Assembly (NCBI RefSeq): GCF_030209175.1
Contig: NZ_JARVSM010000006.1
Location: forward strand, 248,001 to 312,000
DNA length: 64,000 bases
Source of the DNA: Pseudomonas sp. efr-133-TYG-5
GTDB lineage: Bacteria; Pseudomonadota; Gammaproteobacteria; Pseudomonadales; Pseudomonadaceae
Reading direction: 5' to 3'
Shown: piece after piece, positions 16,693-24,586 of the stretch
How positions within the stretch are numbered: the first letter of the stretch is position 1
Layout: the number at the start of each line of letters is the position of its first letter
Notes under the pieces: generated by a model
The model's database searches: none
The model's input: only the letters and a program-made list of their open reading frames with translations
Told to the model about the DNA's origin: nothing
Program-made: the position numbers and the translations under genes

Positions 16693-18378
16693 GTGACTGA
16701 CAATAAGTCCACCAAGTACCGCAACGTCGAAATCCGTGCCGCCCGCGGCAACCAGCTGACCGCCAAGAGCTGGCTGACCGAAGCACCGCTGCGCATGCTG
16801 ATGAACAACCTCGACCCGGAAGTGGCCGAAAACCCGAAAGAGCTGGTGGTCTACGGTGGCATCGGTCGCGCGGCACGTAACTGGGAGTGCTACGACAAGA
16901 TCGTCGAAAGCCTGACCAACCTCAACGAAGACGAAACCCTGCTGGTGCAATCCGGCAAACCGGTCGGCGTGTTCAAGACCCACAGCAATGCCCCGCGCGT
17001 GCTGATCGCCAACTCCAACCTGGTGCCGCACTGGGCCACCTGGGAACACTTCAACGAACTCGACGCCAAGGGCCTGGCCATGTACGGCCAGATGACCGCC
17101 GGCAGCTGGATCTACATCGGCAGCCAGGGCATCGTCCAGGGCACTTACGAAACGTTCGTCGAAGCCGGGCGCCAACACTACAACGACAACCTCAAGGGCA
17201 AGTGGGTGCTGACCGCCGGCCTCGGCGGCATGGGCGGTGCCCAGCCACTGGCGGCCACTCTGGCCGGTGCCTGCTCGCTGAACATCGAATGCCAGCAGGT
17301 CAGCATCGATTTCCGTCTGAAAAGCCGCTACGTCGATGAGCAGGCCAAGGACCTCGACGACGCGCTGGCCCGTATCGCCAAATACACCGCCGAAGGCAAA
17401 GCGATCTCCATCGCCCTGCTGGGTAACGCCGCGGAAATCCTGCCGGAACTGGTCAAGCGTGGCGTACGCCCGGACATGGTCACCGACCAGACCAGCGCCC
17501 ACGACCCACTGAACGGCTACCTGCCGGCCGGCTGGACCTGGGAAGAGTACCGCGCCCGTGCCAAGACCGAGCCGGCCGCCGTGATCAAGGCCGCCAAGCA
17601 ATCGATGGCCGTGCACGTCAAAGCGATGCTCGACTTCCAGAAGCAAGGCATCCCGACCTTCGACTACGGCAACAACATCCGTCAGATGGCCCAGGAAGAG
17701 GGCGTCGAGAACGCCTTCGACTTCCCGGGTTTCGTCCCGGCCTACATCCGCCCGCTGTTCTGCCGTGGCATCGGCCCGTTCCGCTGGGCGGCGCTGTCGG
17801 GTGATCCGCAAGACATCTACAAGACCGACGCCAAGGTCAAGGAACTGATCCCGGACGACGCACACCTGCACAACTGGCTGGACATGGCGCGCGAGCGCAT
17901 CAGCTTCCAGGGTCTGCCGGCGCGGATCTGCTGGGTCGGCCTGGGCCTGCGCGCCAAACTCGGTCTGGCGTTCAACGAAATGGTCCGTAGCGGCGAGCTG
18001 TCGGCGCCGATCGTCATCGGCCGCGACCACCTCGACTCCGGCTCGGTATCGAGCCCGAACCGCGAAACCGAATCGATGCAGGACGGCTCCGACGCCGTGT
18101 CCGATTGGCCACTGCTCAACGCGCTGCTGAACACCGCGAGCGGCGCGACCTGGGTGTCCCTGCACCACGGCGGCGGCGTCGGCATGGGCTTCTCCCAGCA
18201 TTCGGGCATGGTGATTGTCTGCGACGGTACTGACGAAGCCGCGGCGCGTATTGCCCGTGTGCTGCACAACGACCCGGGTACCGGCGTCATGCGTCACGCC
18301 GATGCCGGTTACCAGATCGCCATCGACTGCGCCAAGGAGCAGGGTCTAAACCTGCCGATGATTACCGGCGGCAAGTAA
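16693..18378 (+). CDS. hutU: Urocanate hydratase
   Basis: The 561-residue enzyme converts urocanate to 4-imidazolone-5-propionate using tightly bound NAD+. The urocanase signature FQGLPARICW is at residues 405-414, and a glycine-rich NAD region (LTAGLGGMGGAQP) begins near residue 173. The start is a GTG at 16693, eight bases after GAGGAG (16679-16684). Length matches other bacterial HutU. It heads the structural operon behind the sigma-54/HutC control region; a REP doublet separates it from the permease gene. Confidence 0.97.
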   Translation: MTDNKSTKYRNVEIRAARGNQLTAKSWLTEAPLRMLMNNLDPEVAENPKELVVYGGIGRAARNWECYDKIVESLTNLNEDETLLVQSGKPVGVFKTHSNAPRVLIANSNLVPHWATWEHFNELDAKGLAMYGQMTAGSWIYIGSQGIVQGTYETFVEAGRQHYNDNLKGKWVLTAGLGGMGGAQPLAATLAGACSLNIECQQVSIDFRLKSRYVDEQAKDLDDALARIAKYTAEGKAISIALLGNAAEILPELVKRGVRPDMVTDQTSAHDPLNGYLPAGWTWEEYRARAKTEPAAVIKAAKQSMAVHVKAMLDFQKQGIPTFDYGNNIRQMAQEEGVENAFDFPGFVPAYIRPLFCRGIGPFRWAALSGDPQDIYKTDAKVKELIPDDAHLHNWLDMARERISFQGLPARICWVGLGLRAKLGLAFNEMVRSGELSAPIVIGRDHLDSGSVSSPNRETESMQDGSDAVSDWPLLNALLNTASGATWVSLHHGGGVGMGFSQHSGMVIVCDGTDEAAARIARVLHNDPGTGVMRHADAGYQIAIDCAKEQGLNLPMITGGK

Positions 18379-18389
18379 CACAGATTCCT

Positions 18390-18477
18390 GTGGGAGCTGG
18401 CTTGCCAGCGATAGCGGTGGCACTGCCGGAATTGATGTTGAAGGTGCCGACGTCATCGCTGGCAAGCCAGCTCCCAC
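18390..18477. repeat. REP doublet (REPIN), GCTGGCTTGCCAGC type
   Basis: GTGGGAGCTGGCTTGCCAGC and its inverse flank about 45 bases between hutU and the permease gene, inside the presumed operon. Confidence 0.9.
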
Positions 18478-18531
18478 AAGGGTTCGAGAAAGCTCGAGAG
18501 AACAATTAAAACAATCCACAGAGGTTGAATC

Positions 18532-20004
18532 ATGGCTGTTAGCCCCGATCGTGCAAGCAACAAACCGTTGATCGAAAGGCGTTCGATCGACTACATCCCG
18601 GAAGCGGAAAGACACGGTCGTCTGTTTAGCCAGTTCACCTTGTGGATGGGTGCCAACCTGCAAATCACCGCGATTGTCACCGGGGCCCTGGCCGTGGTGC
18701 TGGGCGGCGATGTGTTCTGGTCGTTGATCGGTCTGCTGATCGGGCAACTGCTGGGCGGCGGCGTGATGGCGCTGCACGCGGCGCAGGGGCCGAAGCTCGG
18801 CCTGCCGCAGATGATTTCCAGCCGGGTGCAGTTCGGTGTGTACGGCGCGGCCATCCCGATCGTGCTGGTGTGCCTGATGTACCTGGGTTTCACCGCCACC
18901 GGCACCGTGCTGTCCGGCCAGGCGCTGGGCCAGTTGTTCGGTGTCAGCGACACCGTTGGCATTCTGCTGTTTGCCAGCGTCATTGTGGTGGTCACGGTGC
19001 TGGGTTACCGGGTGATCCACTGGATCGGCCGTGTCGCCAGCGTGATTGGCGTGATTGCCTTCGTTTATCTGTTCAGCCGTCTGCTGAGCCAGGTTGATGT
19101 CGGCGCTCTGCTGCAAATCCGTCATTTCAGCTGGAGCAGTTTCCTGCTCGCGGTGTCGCTTGCGGCCTCCTGGCAGATCGCCTTCGGCCCGTATGTGGCG
19201 GATTACTCGCGTTACCTGCCGAGCAAAACGTCGGCACTGAAGACCTTTTTTGCCGCCGGCGCGGGGTCGGTGATCGGTGCACAGGTGGCGATGATCCTCG
19301 GCGTGTTTGCCGCGGCGTCGGCCAACGGCCAGTTCGCCGGTCACGAGGTGGCCTACATCGTCGGTCTGGGCGGTACCGGTGCCACCGCGGCGCTGCTGTA
19401 TTTCAGCATCGCGTTCGGCAAGGTGACCATCTCGACGCTGAACTCCTACGGCAGCTTCATGTGCATCGCCACCATCATCAGCGGCTTCCGTGGTCACCTG
19501 CAGGTATCGCGCCTGCAGCGCCTGGTGTTCGTCCTGGTGATCGTCGGCGCGGCGACCCTGATCGCCTTGCTCGGCCAGCACTCGTTCCTCGGTGCGTTCA
19601 AGTCTTTCATCCTGTTCCTGCTCGCCTTCTTCACACCGTGGAGCGCGATCAACCTGGTGGACTACTACTGCATCACCCGCGAGCGCTACGACGTGCCGGC
19701 GCTGGCCGACCCGAACGGTCGCTACGGCCGCTGGAACCTGCTCGGCATCAGCGTCTATGTGTTCGGCGTGCTGGTGCAGCTGCCGTTCATCTCGACCAAG
19801 TTCTATACCGGCCCGCTGGTCGCGGCCCTCGGTGATGTGGATATCTCCTGGATCATCGGCCTGGTGCTGCCCGCCGCCGTGTATTACCTGTGCGCGAAAA
19901 AATGGCACAGCGCGGTACCCGATCGCCTGATTCTGCCGGTCGAGCAGAGCAGCGCCGTACAACCAGAAACAAGTGGGGCCGGTCGCATTGCGGCGCGGGC
20001 CTGA
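18532..20004 (+). CDS. hutT: NCS1 family permease, probable urocanate transporter
   Basis: The 490-residue inner-membrane protein has about twelve hydrophobic helices and belongs to the cytosine/purine/allantoin permease (NCS1) family: the N-terminal RRSIDYIPEAERHGRLFSQFTLWMGAN and WQIAFGPYVADYSRYLP are typical. In P. fluorescens SBW25 a permease at this position is reported to carry urocanate (called HutTu), which fits its place directly after hutU. GAGG lies seven bases before the ATG. Specificity cannot be read from the sequence. Confidence 0.82.
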   Translation: MAVSPDRASNKPLIERRSIDYIPEAERHGRLFSQFTLWMGANLQITAIVTGALAVVLGGDVFWSLIGLLIGQLLGGGVMALHAAQGPKLGLPQMISSRVQFGVYGAAIPIVLVCLMYLGFTATGTVLSGQALGQLFGVSDTVGILLFASVIVVVTVLGYRVIHWIGRVASVIGVIAFVYLFSRLLSQVDVGALLQIRHFSWSSFLLAVSLAASWQIAFGPYVADYSRYLPSKTSALKTFFAAGAGSVIGAQVAMILGVFAAASANGQFAGHEVAYIVGLGGTGATAALLYFSIAFGKVTISTLNSYGSFMCIATIISGFRGHLQVSRLQRLVFVLVIVGAATLIALLGQHSFLGAFKSFILFLLAFFTPWSAINLVDYYCITRERYDVPALADPNGRYGRWNLLGISVYVFGVLVQLPFISTKFYTGPLVAALGDVDISWIIGLVLPAAVYYLCAKKWHSAVPDRLILPVEQSSAVQPETSGAGRIAARA

Positions 20005-20073
20005 TTGGACGTGGACAGGGCTGGATGCCTCTTGACTGCCGTAAGCCAATTCATGATTAGGAGCGTCGCAACA

Positions 20074-21042
20074 ATGAAATCGAACAAGACCCTGCTGACC
20101 ACTTTGCTGTCCATGGGCCTGTTGGCCAGTGCTGGCGCCACCCAGGCTGCCGGCTGGTGCGAGTCCGGCAAACCGGTGAAATTCGCCGGCCTCAACTGGG
20201 AAAGCGGCATGCTGCTGACCGATGTCCTGCAAGTGGTCCTGGAAAAAGGTTACGACTGCAAGACCGACAGCCTGCCGGGCAACTCCATCACCATGGAAAA
20301 CGCCCTGAGCAGCAATGACATCCAGGTGTTCGCCGAAGAATGGGTCGGCCGCAGCGAGGTGTGGAACAAGGCCGAGAAGGCCGGCAAGGTCGTCGGCGTC
20401 GGCGCCCCGGTGGTGGGTGCGGTGGAAGGCTGGTACGTGCCGCGCTATGTGATCGAAGGCGACGCCAAGCGCAAGCTCGAGCCGAAAGCCCCGGACCTGA
20501 AGAACATCGCCGACCTGGGCAAGTATGCCCAGGTCTTCAAGGACGCCGAGGAGCCTTCCAAGGGGCGCTTCTACAACTGCCCGGCCGGCTGGACCTGCGA
20601 GCTCGACAACAGCGAAATGCTCAAGAGCTACGGCCTGGAAAACAGCTACACCAACTTCCGTCCGGGCACCGGTCCGGCGCTGGATGCCGCCGTGCTGTCG
20701 AGCTACAAGCGTGGCGAGCCGATCCTGTTCTACTACTGGTCGCCCACCCCGCTGATGGGCCAGATCGACGCGGTCAAACTCGAAGAGAAACCCGGCGTCG
20801 ACAAGAGCGTGAGCATCAAGGTCGGCCTGTCCAAGACCTTCCACGACGAAGCGCCGGAACTGGTCAGTGTGCTGGAGAAGGTCAACCTGCCGATCGACCT
20901 GCTGAACCAGAACCTCGGTCGCATGGCCAAGGAACGTATCGAGTCGCCAAAACTGGCGAAAATCTTCCTCAAGGAACATCCTGAGGTCTGGCATGCGTGG
21001 GTCAGTGCAGACGCTGCCAAGAAAATCGACGCGGCGCTGTAG
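20074..21042 (+). CDS. hutX: ABC transporter periplasmic binding protein, histidine type (HutX)
   Basis: This 322-residue precursor has a signal peptide MKSNKTLLTTLLSMGLLASAGATQAA and an OpuAC-type binding domain, the family used for quaternary amines and, in hut loci, histidine. Tryptophans in LNWESG, EEWVGR and FYYWSPTPLMG are placed as in that family. The ATG at 20074 has AGGAG (20059-20063) ten bases upstream; earlier in-frame starts would put about 23 residues before the signal peptide. It is followed by a strong hairpin, then hutW and hutV. Confidence 0.9.
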   Translation: MKSNKTLLTTLLSMGLLASAGATQAAGWCESGKPVKFAGLNWESGMLLTDVLQVVLEKGYDCKTDSLPGNSITMENALSSNDIQVFAEEWVGRSEVWNKAEKAGKVVGVGAPVVGAVEGWYVPRYVIEGDAKRKLEPKAPDLKNIADLGKYAQVFKDAEEPSKGRFYNCPAGWTCELDNSEMLKSYGLENSYTNFRPGTGPALDAAVLSSYKRGEPILFYYWSPTPLMGQIDAVKLEEKPGVDKSVSIKVGLSKTFHDEAPELVSVLEKVNLPIDLLNQNLGRMAKERIESPKLAKIFLKEHPEVWHAWVSADAAKKIDAAL

Positions 21043-21053
21043 GTCGAATTCCT

Positions 21054-21079
21054 CCCGGCCAACCGAGAGGCTGGCCGGG
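21054..21079 (+). other. Strong intercistronic hairpin between hutX and hutW
   Basis: CCCGGCCA (21054-21061) pairs perfectly with TGGCCGGG (21072-21079), and CC/GG can pair in the loop. It starts 12 bases after the hutX stop and has no T-run. Such hairpins often protect binding-protein mRNA from 3' decay. Confidence 0.7.
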
Positions 21080-21126
21080 GTGTTCGCCGCAATCGCTTGA
21101 TTGAGTTTCCTGATTGAGAGCCGCTT

Positions 21127-21978
21127 ATGTTTCCCGAAAGCTTTACCTTTTCCATCGCCGACTGGGTCAACGGTTGGGTCGATGCGCTGGTCACCAACTA
21201 CGGCGATGTGTTCCGCCACATCTCCGACACCCTGTTGTGGGCCATCGTCAATCTTGAAGGCCTGCTGCGCGCCGTGCCGTGGTGGCTGATGCTGGCGATC
21301 GTCGCCGGGATCGCCTGGCACGCGACGCGCAAAGTGCTCACCACGGCGGTGATCGTCGGCCTGCTGTTCCTGGTCGGTGCCGTCGGCCTGTGGGACAAAC
21401 TCATGCAGACCCTGGCGCTGATGCTGGTGGCGACGCTGATCTCGGTGCTGATCGGCATCCCGCTGGGGATTCTCTCGGCGCGCAGCAATCGCCTGCGCTC
21501 GGTGCTGATGCCGCTGCTCGACATCATGCAGACCATGCCCAGCTTCGTGTACCTGATCCCGGTGCTGATGCTGTTCGGCCTGGGCAAGGTGCCGGCGATT
21601 TTCGCCACGGTGATCTACGCCGCGCCACCGCTGATCCGCCTGACCGACCTGGGCATCCGGCAGGTCGACGGCGAAGTCATGGAAGCGATCAACGCCTTCG
21701 GGGCCAACCGCTGGCAGCAACTGTTCGGCGTGCAACTGCCGCTGGCCCTGCCGAGCATCATGGCCGGGATCAACCAGACCACCATGATGGCCCTGTCGAT
21801 GGTGGTGATCGCCTCGATGATCGGTGCCCGTGGCCTGGGCGAAGACGTGCTGGTGGGGATTCAGACCCTCAACGTCGGACGTGGCCTGGAGGCCGGTCTG
21901 GCGATCGTGATTCTCGCAGTGGTCATCGACCGCATTACCCAGGCGTATGGTCGGCCACGGCATGAGGTGAGCAAATGA
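21127..21978 (+). CDS. hutW: ABC transporter permease (HutW)
   Basis: The 283-residue inner-membrane permease has about six to seven helices and a clear EAA loop (EAINAFGANRWQQLFGVQLPL at about 194) that docks with the ATPase. It belongs to the ProW/OpuAB class that pairs with OpuAC-type binding proteins. Its stop overlaps the hutV start (ATGA), so the two are translationally coupled. Confidence 0.92.
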   Translation: MFPESFTFSIADWVNGWVDALVTNYGDVFRHISDTLLWAIVNLEGLLRAVPWWLMLAIVAGIAWHATRKVLTTAVIVGLLFLVGAVGLWDKLMQTLALMLVATLISVLIGIPLGILSARSNRLRSVLMPLLDIMQTMPSFVYLIPVLMLFGLGKVPAIFATVIYAAPPLIRLTDLGIRQVDGEVMEAINAFGANRWQQLFGVQLPLALPSIMAGINQTTMMALSMVVIASMIGARGLGEDVLVGIQTLNVGRGLEAGLAIVILAVVIDRITQAYGRPRHEVSK

Positions 21979-22805
21979 GCAACGCAAACGTCAGCAAGAT
22001 CGAAGTGAAAAACGTCTTCAAGATTTTCGGCAACCGCGCCAAGGATGCCCTGGCGATGGTCGGCCAGGGCAAGACCAAGGATCAGGTGCTGTCGGAAACC
22101 GGTTGCGTGGTCGGGGTCAACGACCTGTCGCTGAGCATCGGCACCGGTGAGATCTTCGTGATCATGGGCCTGTCCGGCTCCGGCAAATCGACCCTGGTAC
22201 GCCACTTCAATCGCCTGATCGACCCGACCAGCGGCGCGATCCTGGTCGACGGCGTGGACATCCTGCAATACGACATGGAAGCCCTGCGCGAATTTCGCCG
22301 GCACAAGATCAGCATGGTGTTCCAGAGCTTCGGCCTGCTGCCGCACAAGAGCGTGCTGGACAACGTCGCCTACGGCCTCAAGGTGCGCGGCGAGAGCAAG
22401 CAGCTGTGCGCCGAACGCGCGCTGCACTGGATCAACACCGTGGGCCTCAAGGGCTACGAAAACAAATACCCGCACCAGCTCTCCGGCGGCATGCGCCAGC
22501 GTGTCGGCCTGGCCCGCGCCCTGGCGGCGGACACCGACATCATCCTGATGGACGAAGCGTTCAGTGCCCTCGATCCGTTGATCCGCGCCGAGATGCAGGA
22601 TCAGTTGCTGGAGCTGCAAAAGACCCTGCACAAGACCATCGTCTTCATCACTCACGACCTCGACGAGGCCGTGCGCATCGGCAACCGCATCGCGATCCTC
22701 AAGGATGGCCGGCTGATCCAGGTCGGCACGCCGAGAGAGATCCTGCATTCGCCGGCGGACGAGTATGTCGACCGCTTCGTGCAGCGGCGCGCGGCGGTGG
22801 TTTAG
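21975..22805 (+). CDS. hutV: ABC transporter ATP-binding protein (HutV)
   Basis: This 276-residue ATPase has Walker A GLSGSGKST at 65-73, signature LSGGM at 169-173 and Walker B IILMDE at 189-194. The N-terminal extension before Walker A (KIFGNRAKDALAMVGQGKTK) is typical of ProV/OpuAA proteins. It lacks a C-terminal CBS pair, as the chain ends soon after the ABC domain. With HutX and HutW it should form the high-affinity histidine importer. Confidence 0.93.
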   Translation: MSNANVSKIEVKNVFKIFGNRAKDALAMVGQGKTKDQVLSETGCVVGVNDLSLSIGTGEIFVIMGLSGSGKSTLVRHFNRLIDPTSGAILVDGVDILQYDMEALREFRRHKISMVFQSFGLLPHKSVLDNVAYGLKVRGESKQLCAERALHWINTVGLKGYENKYPHQLSGGMRQRVGLARALAADTDIILMDEAFSALDPLIRAEMQDQLLELQKTLHKTIVFITHDLDEAVRIGNRIAILKDGRLIQVGTPREILHSPADEYVDRFVQRRAAVV

Positions 22806-22833
22806 GTAGATTTGTGTTGGCCGGACTGGCCTC

Positions 22834-22903
22834 TTCGCCGGCAAGCCGGCTCCCACAGTTTTGTGAACGCTGAAGCTCCCTGTGGGAGCTGGCTTGCCAG
22901 CGA
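22834..22903. repeat. REP doublet (REPIN), mixed GCCGGC/GCTGGC arms
   Basis: TTCGCCGGCAAGCCGGCTCC and GTGGGAGCTGGCTTGCCAGC form an inverted pair between hutV and hutH1. The two arms differ in their core, so the copy has diverged. Confidence 0.85.
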
Positions 22904-22945
22904 TGAGGCCGCAAAGGCTGCATCAATGTTTGGATGAGGTTGAAG

Positions 22946-24469
22946 ATGTCCCAGGCTGAAAAAATCGTTATCGCCGACGCCCCGATGCGTTGGCAGGACG
23001 TGGTCGCCGTCGCCCGTCACGGCGCCACTTTGGAGCTGTCGAGCGAGACCTGGGCGCGTATCGACAACGCCCAGGGCATCGTCCAGCGCATCGTCGCCAG
23101 CGGCGAGCGCGCCTATGGCGTGAACACCGGGCTCGGCGCGCTGTGCAACGTCTCGCTGCAGGACGAACAGCTCAGCCAGCTGTCGCGCAACACCCTGCTC
23201 AGCCACGCCTGCGGCGTCGGCCCGGTGCTGCCCGACGAACAGACCCGGGCCATCATCTGCGCGGCGATCCGCAACTACAGCCACGGCAAATCCGGTATTC
23301 ACCGCCGCGTGGTCGAAGCACTGCTGGCACTGCTCAATCGCGGCATCACCCCGCAGGTGCCGGCGCAGGGTTCGGTGGGTTACCTGACGCACATGGCGCA
23401 CATCGGCATTACCCTGCTCGGCGTCGGTGATGTCAGCTATCGCGGGCAGATCGTGCCGGCGCAACAGGCGCTGGCCGCGGAAGGCCTGCAAGCGGTGCAG
23501 CTCGGCGCGAAGGACGGTTTGTGCCTGGTCAACGGCACGCCGTGCATGACCGGTCTCGGTTGCCTGGCGATTGCCGACGCGACACGCCTGGTGCAGTGGG
23601 CCGACGTGATCGGCGCCATGAGCTTCGAGGCCCAGCGCGGGCAGATCGCCGCGTTCGATGCCGAGATCATCGCGCTCAAGCCGCACCCGGGCATGCAGCA
23701 GGTTGGCATCAACTTGCGCGCATTGCTCGACGGCAGCGAAGTGATTGCCGCGAGCAAGGGTATTCGCACGCAGGACGCGCTGAGCATCCGCTCGATTCCG
23801 CAGGTGCACGGCGCGGCGCGCGATCAACTGGCGCACGCCACCCGACAGATCGAAACCGAACTCAACGGCTGCACCGACAACCCGTTGCTGCTGGGCACGC
23901 CGGACGCCTTCCGGGTGATGTCCCAGGCCAACCCGCACGGCCAGTCGGTGGCGCTGGCGGCGGACCTGCTGGCGATTGCCATGGCCGAGATCGGCTCGAT
24001 CGCCGAACGGCGCCTGGATCGCCTGATCAACCCGCACGTCAGCGGTCTGCCGGCCTTCCTGGTGGCCAATCCCGGGGTGAACTCGGGGATGATGATCGTG
24101 CAATACGTCGCCGCTTCGCTGTGCGCGGAAAACCGCCAGTTGGCGCAACCGGCGGTGCTCGACAATTACGTCACCTCCGGCCTGCAGGAAGATCACCTGA
24201 GCCTGGGCACCAACGCCGCGCTGAAGCTGCACCGCGCCCTGGAAAACTGCACGCAGATCCTCGCCATCGAGTACCTGCTGGCGGCGCAGGCGTTTGAATT
24301 CCTCAAGGCTCAGCGCTTCGGCGCCGGCACCGATGCCGCCTGGCGACTGCTGCGCGAAAAGGTCCCGGCCTACGATCAGGATCGCTGGCTGGCGCCGGAT
24401 ATCGCTGCCGCTGCGGGCGTGTTGAAAGACCCGAAACTGCCGCATGCCGTTCTACCGAATTTGCACTGA
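22946..24469 (+). CDS. hutH1: Histidase-like aromatic amino acid lyase lacking the MIO tripeptide
   Basis: This 507-residue protein is a paralogue of the HAL/PAL family: YGVNTGLGAL, LVNGTPCMTG and LQEDHLSLG are clear. Where HutH2 reads GSVGASGDLAPLAH, this protein reads GSVGYLTHMAH (residues 142-152). The Ala-Ser-Gly that cyclises to the MIO electrophile is gone. The QDPYSLR block is QDALSIR (276-282), losing the active-site tyrosine, and NFHAEP is NPHGQS. The frame is intact, so this is not a simple pseudogene. It probably cannot deaminate histidine by the MIO route; a structural, regulatory or different catalytic role is open. The ATG at 22946 follows a weak AGG. Confidence 0.85.
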   Translation: MSQAEKIVIADAPMRWQDVVAVARHGATLELSSETWARIDNAQGIVQRIVASGERAYGVNTGLGALCNVSLQDEQLSQLSRNTLLSHACGVGPVLPDEQTRAIICAAIRNYSHGKSGIHRRVVEALLALLNRGITPQVPAQGSVGYLTHMAHIGITLLGVGDVSYRGQIVPAQQALAAEGLQAVQLGAKDGLCLVNGTPCMTGLGCLAIADATRLVQWADVIGAMSFEAQRGQIAAFDAEIIALKPHPGMQQVGINLRALLDGSEVIAASKGIRTQDALSIRSIPQVHGAARDQLAHATRQIETELNGCTDNPLLLGTPDAFRVMSQANPHGQSVALAADLLAIAMAEIGSIAERRLDRLINPHVSGLPAFLVANPGVNSGMMIVQYVAASLCAENRQLAQPAVLDNYVTSGLQEDHLSLGTNAALKLHRALENCTQILAIEYLLAAQAFEFLKAQRFGAGTDAAWRLLREKVPAYDQDRWLAPDIAAAAGVLKDPKLPHAVLPNLH

Positions 24470-24557
24470 CAACGACCCATACCAGCGTGCCAAGGCGCGG
24501 ATCGTCCACAAGACGAGAAACGACGGATAACGGAATGCTCCGGAGCGACTGGTAGTT

Positions 24558-24565
24558 AATAACAA
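24558..24565 (+). promoter_or_regulatory. Possible Hfq/Crc (CA) motif before hutH2
   Basis: AATAACAA fits AAnAAnAA and lies eight bases before the AAGGAG Shine-Dalgarno (24574-24579) of hutH2. Such motifs recruit Hfq and Crc to block translation when preferred carbon sources are present. Confidence 0.5.
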
Positions 24566-24586
24566 TGTCTCAAAAGGAGCATTTTA

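Noticed and set aside
18346..21987. A 1213-residue open frame on the minus strand
   Set aside because: It runs antisense through hutU, the permease, hutX and hutW, is rich in His, Gln, Asp and Arg as expected from reversed high-GC codons, and has no family features.
22946..24469. hutH1 considered as a plain pseudogene
   Set aside because: The frame is full length without stops or shifts, and changes are concentrated in the active site.
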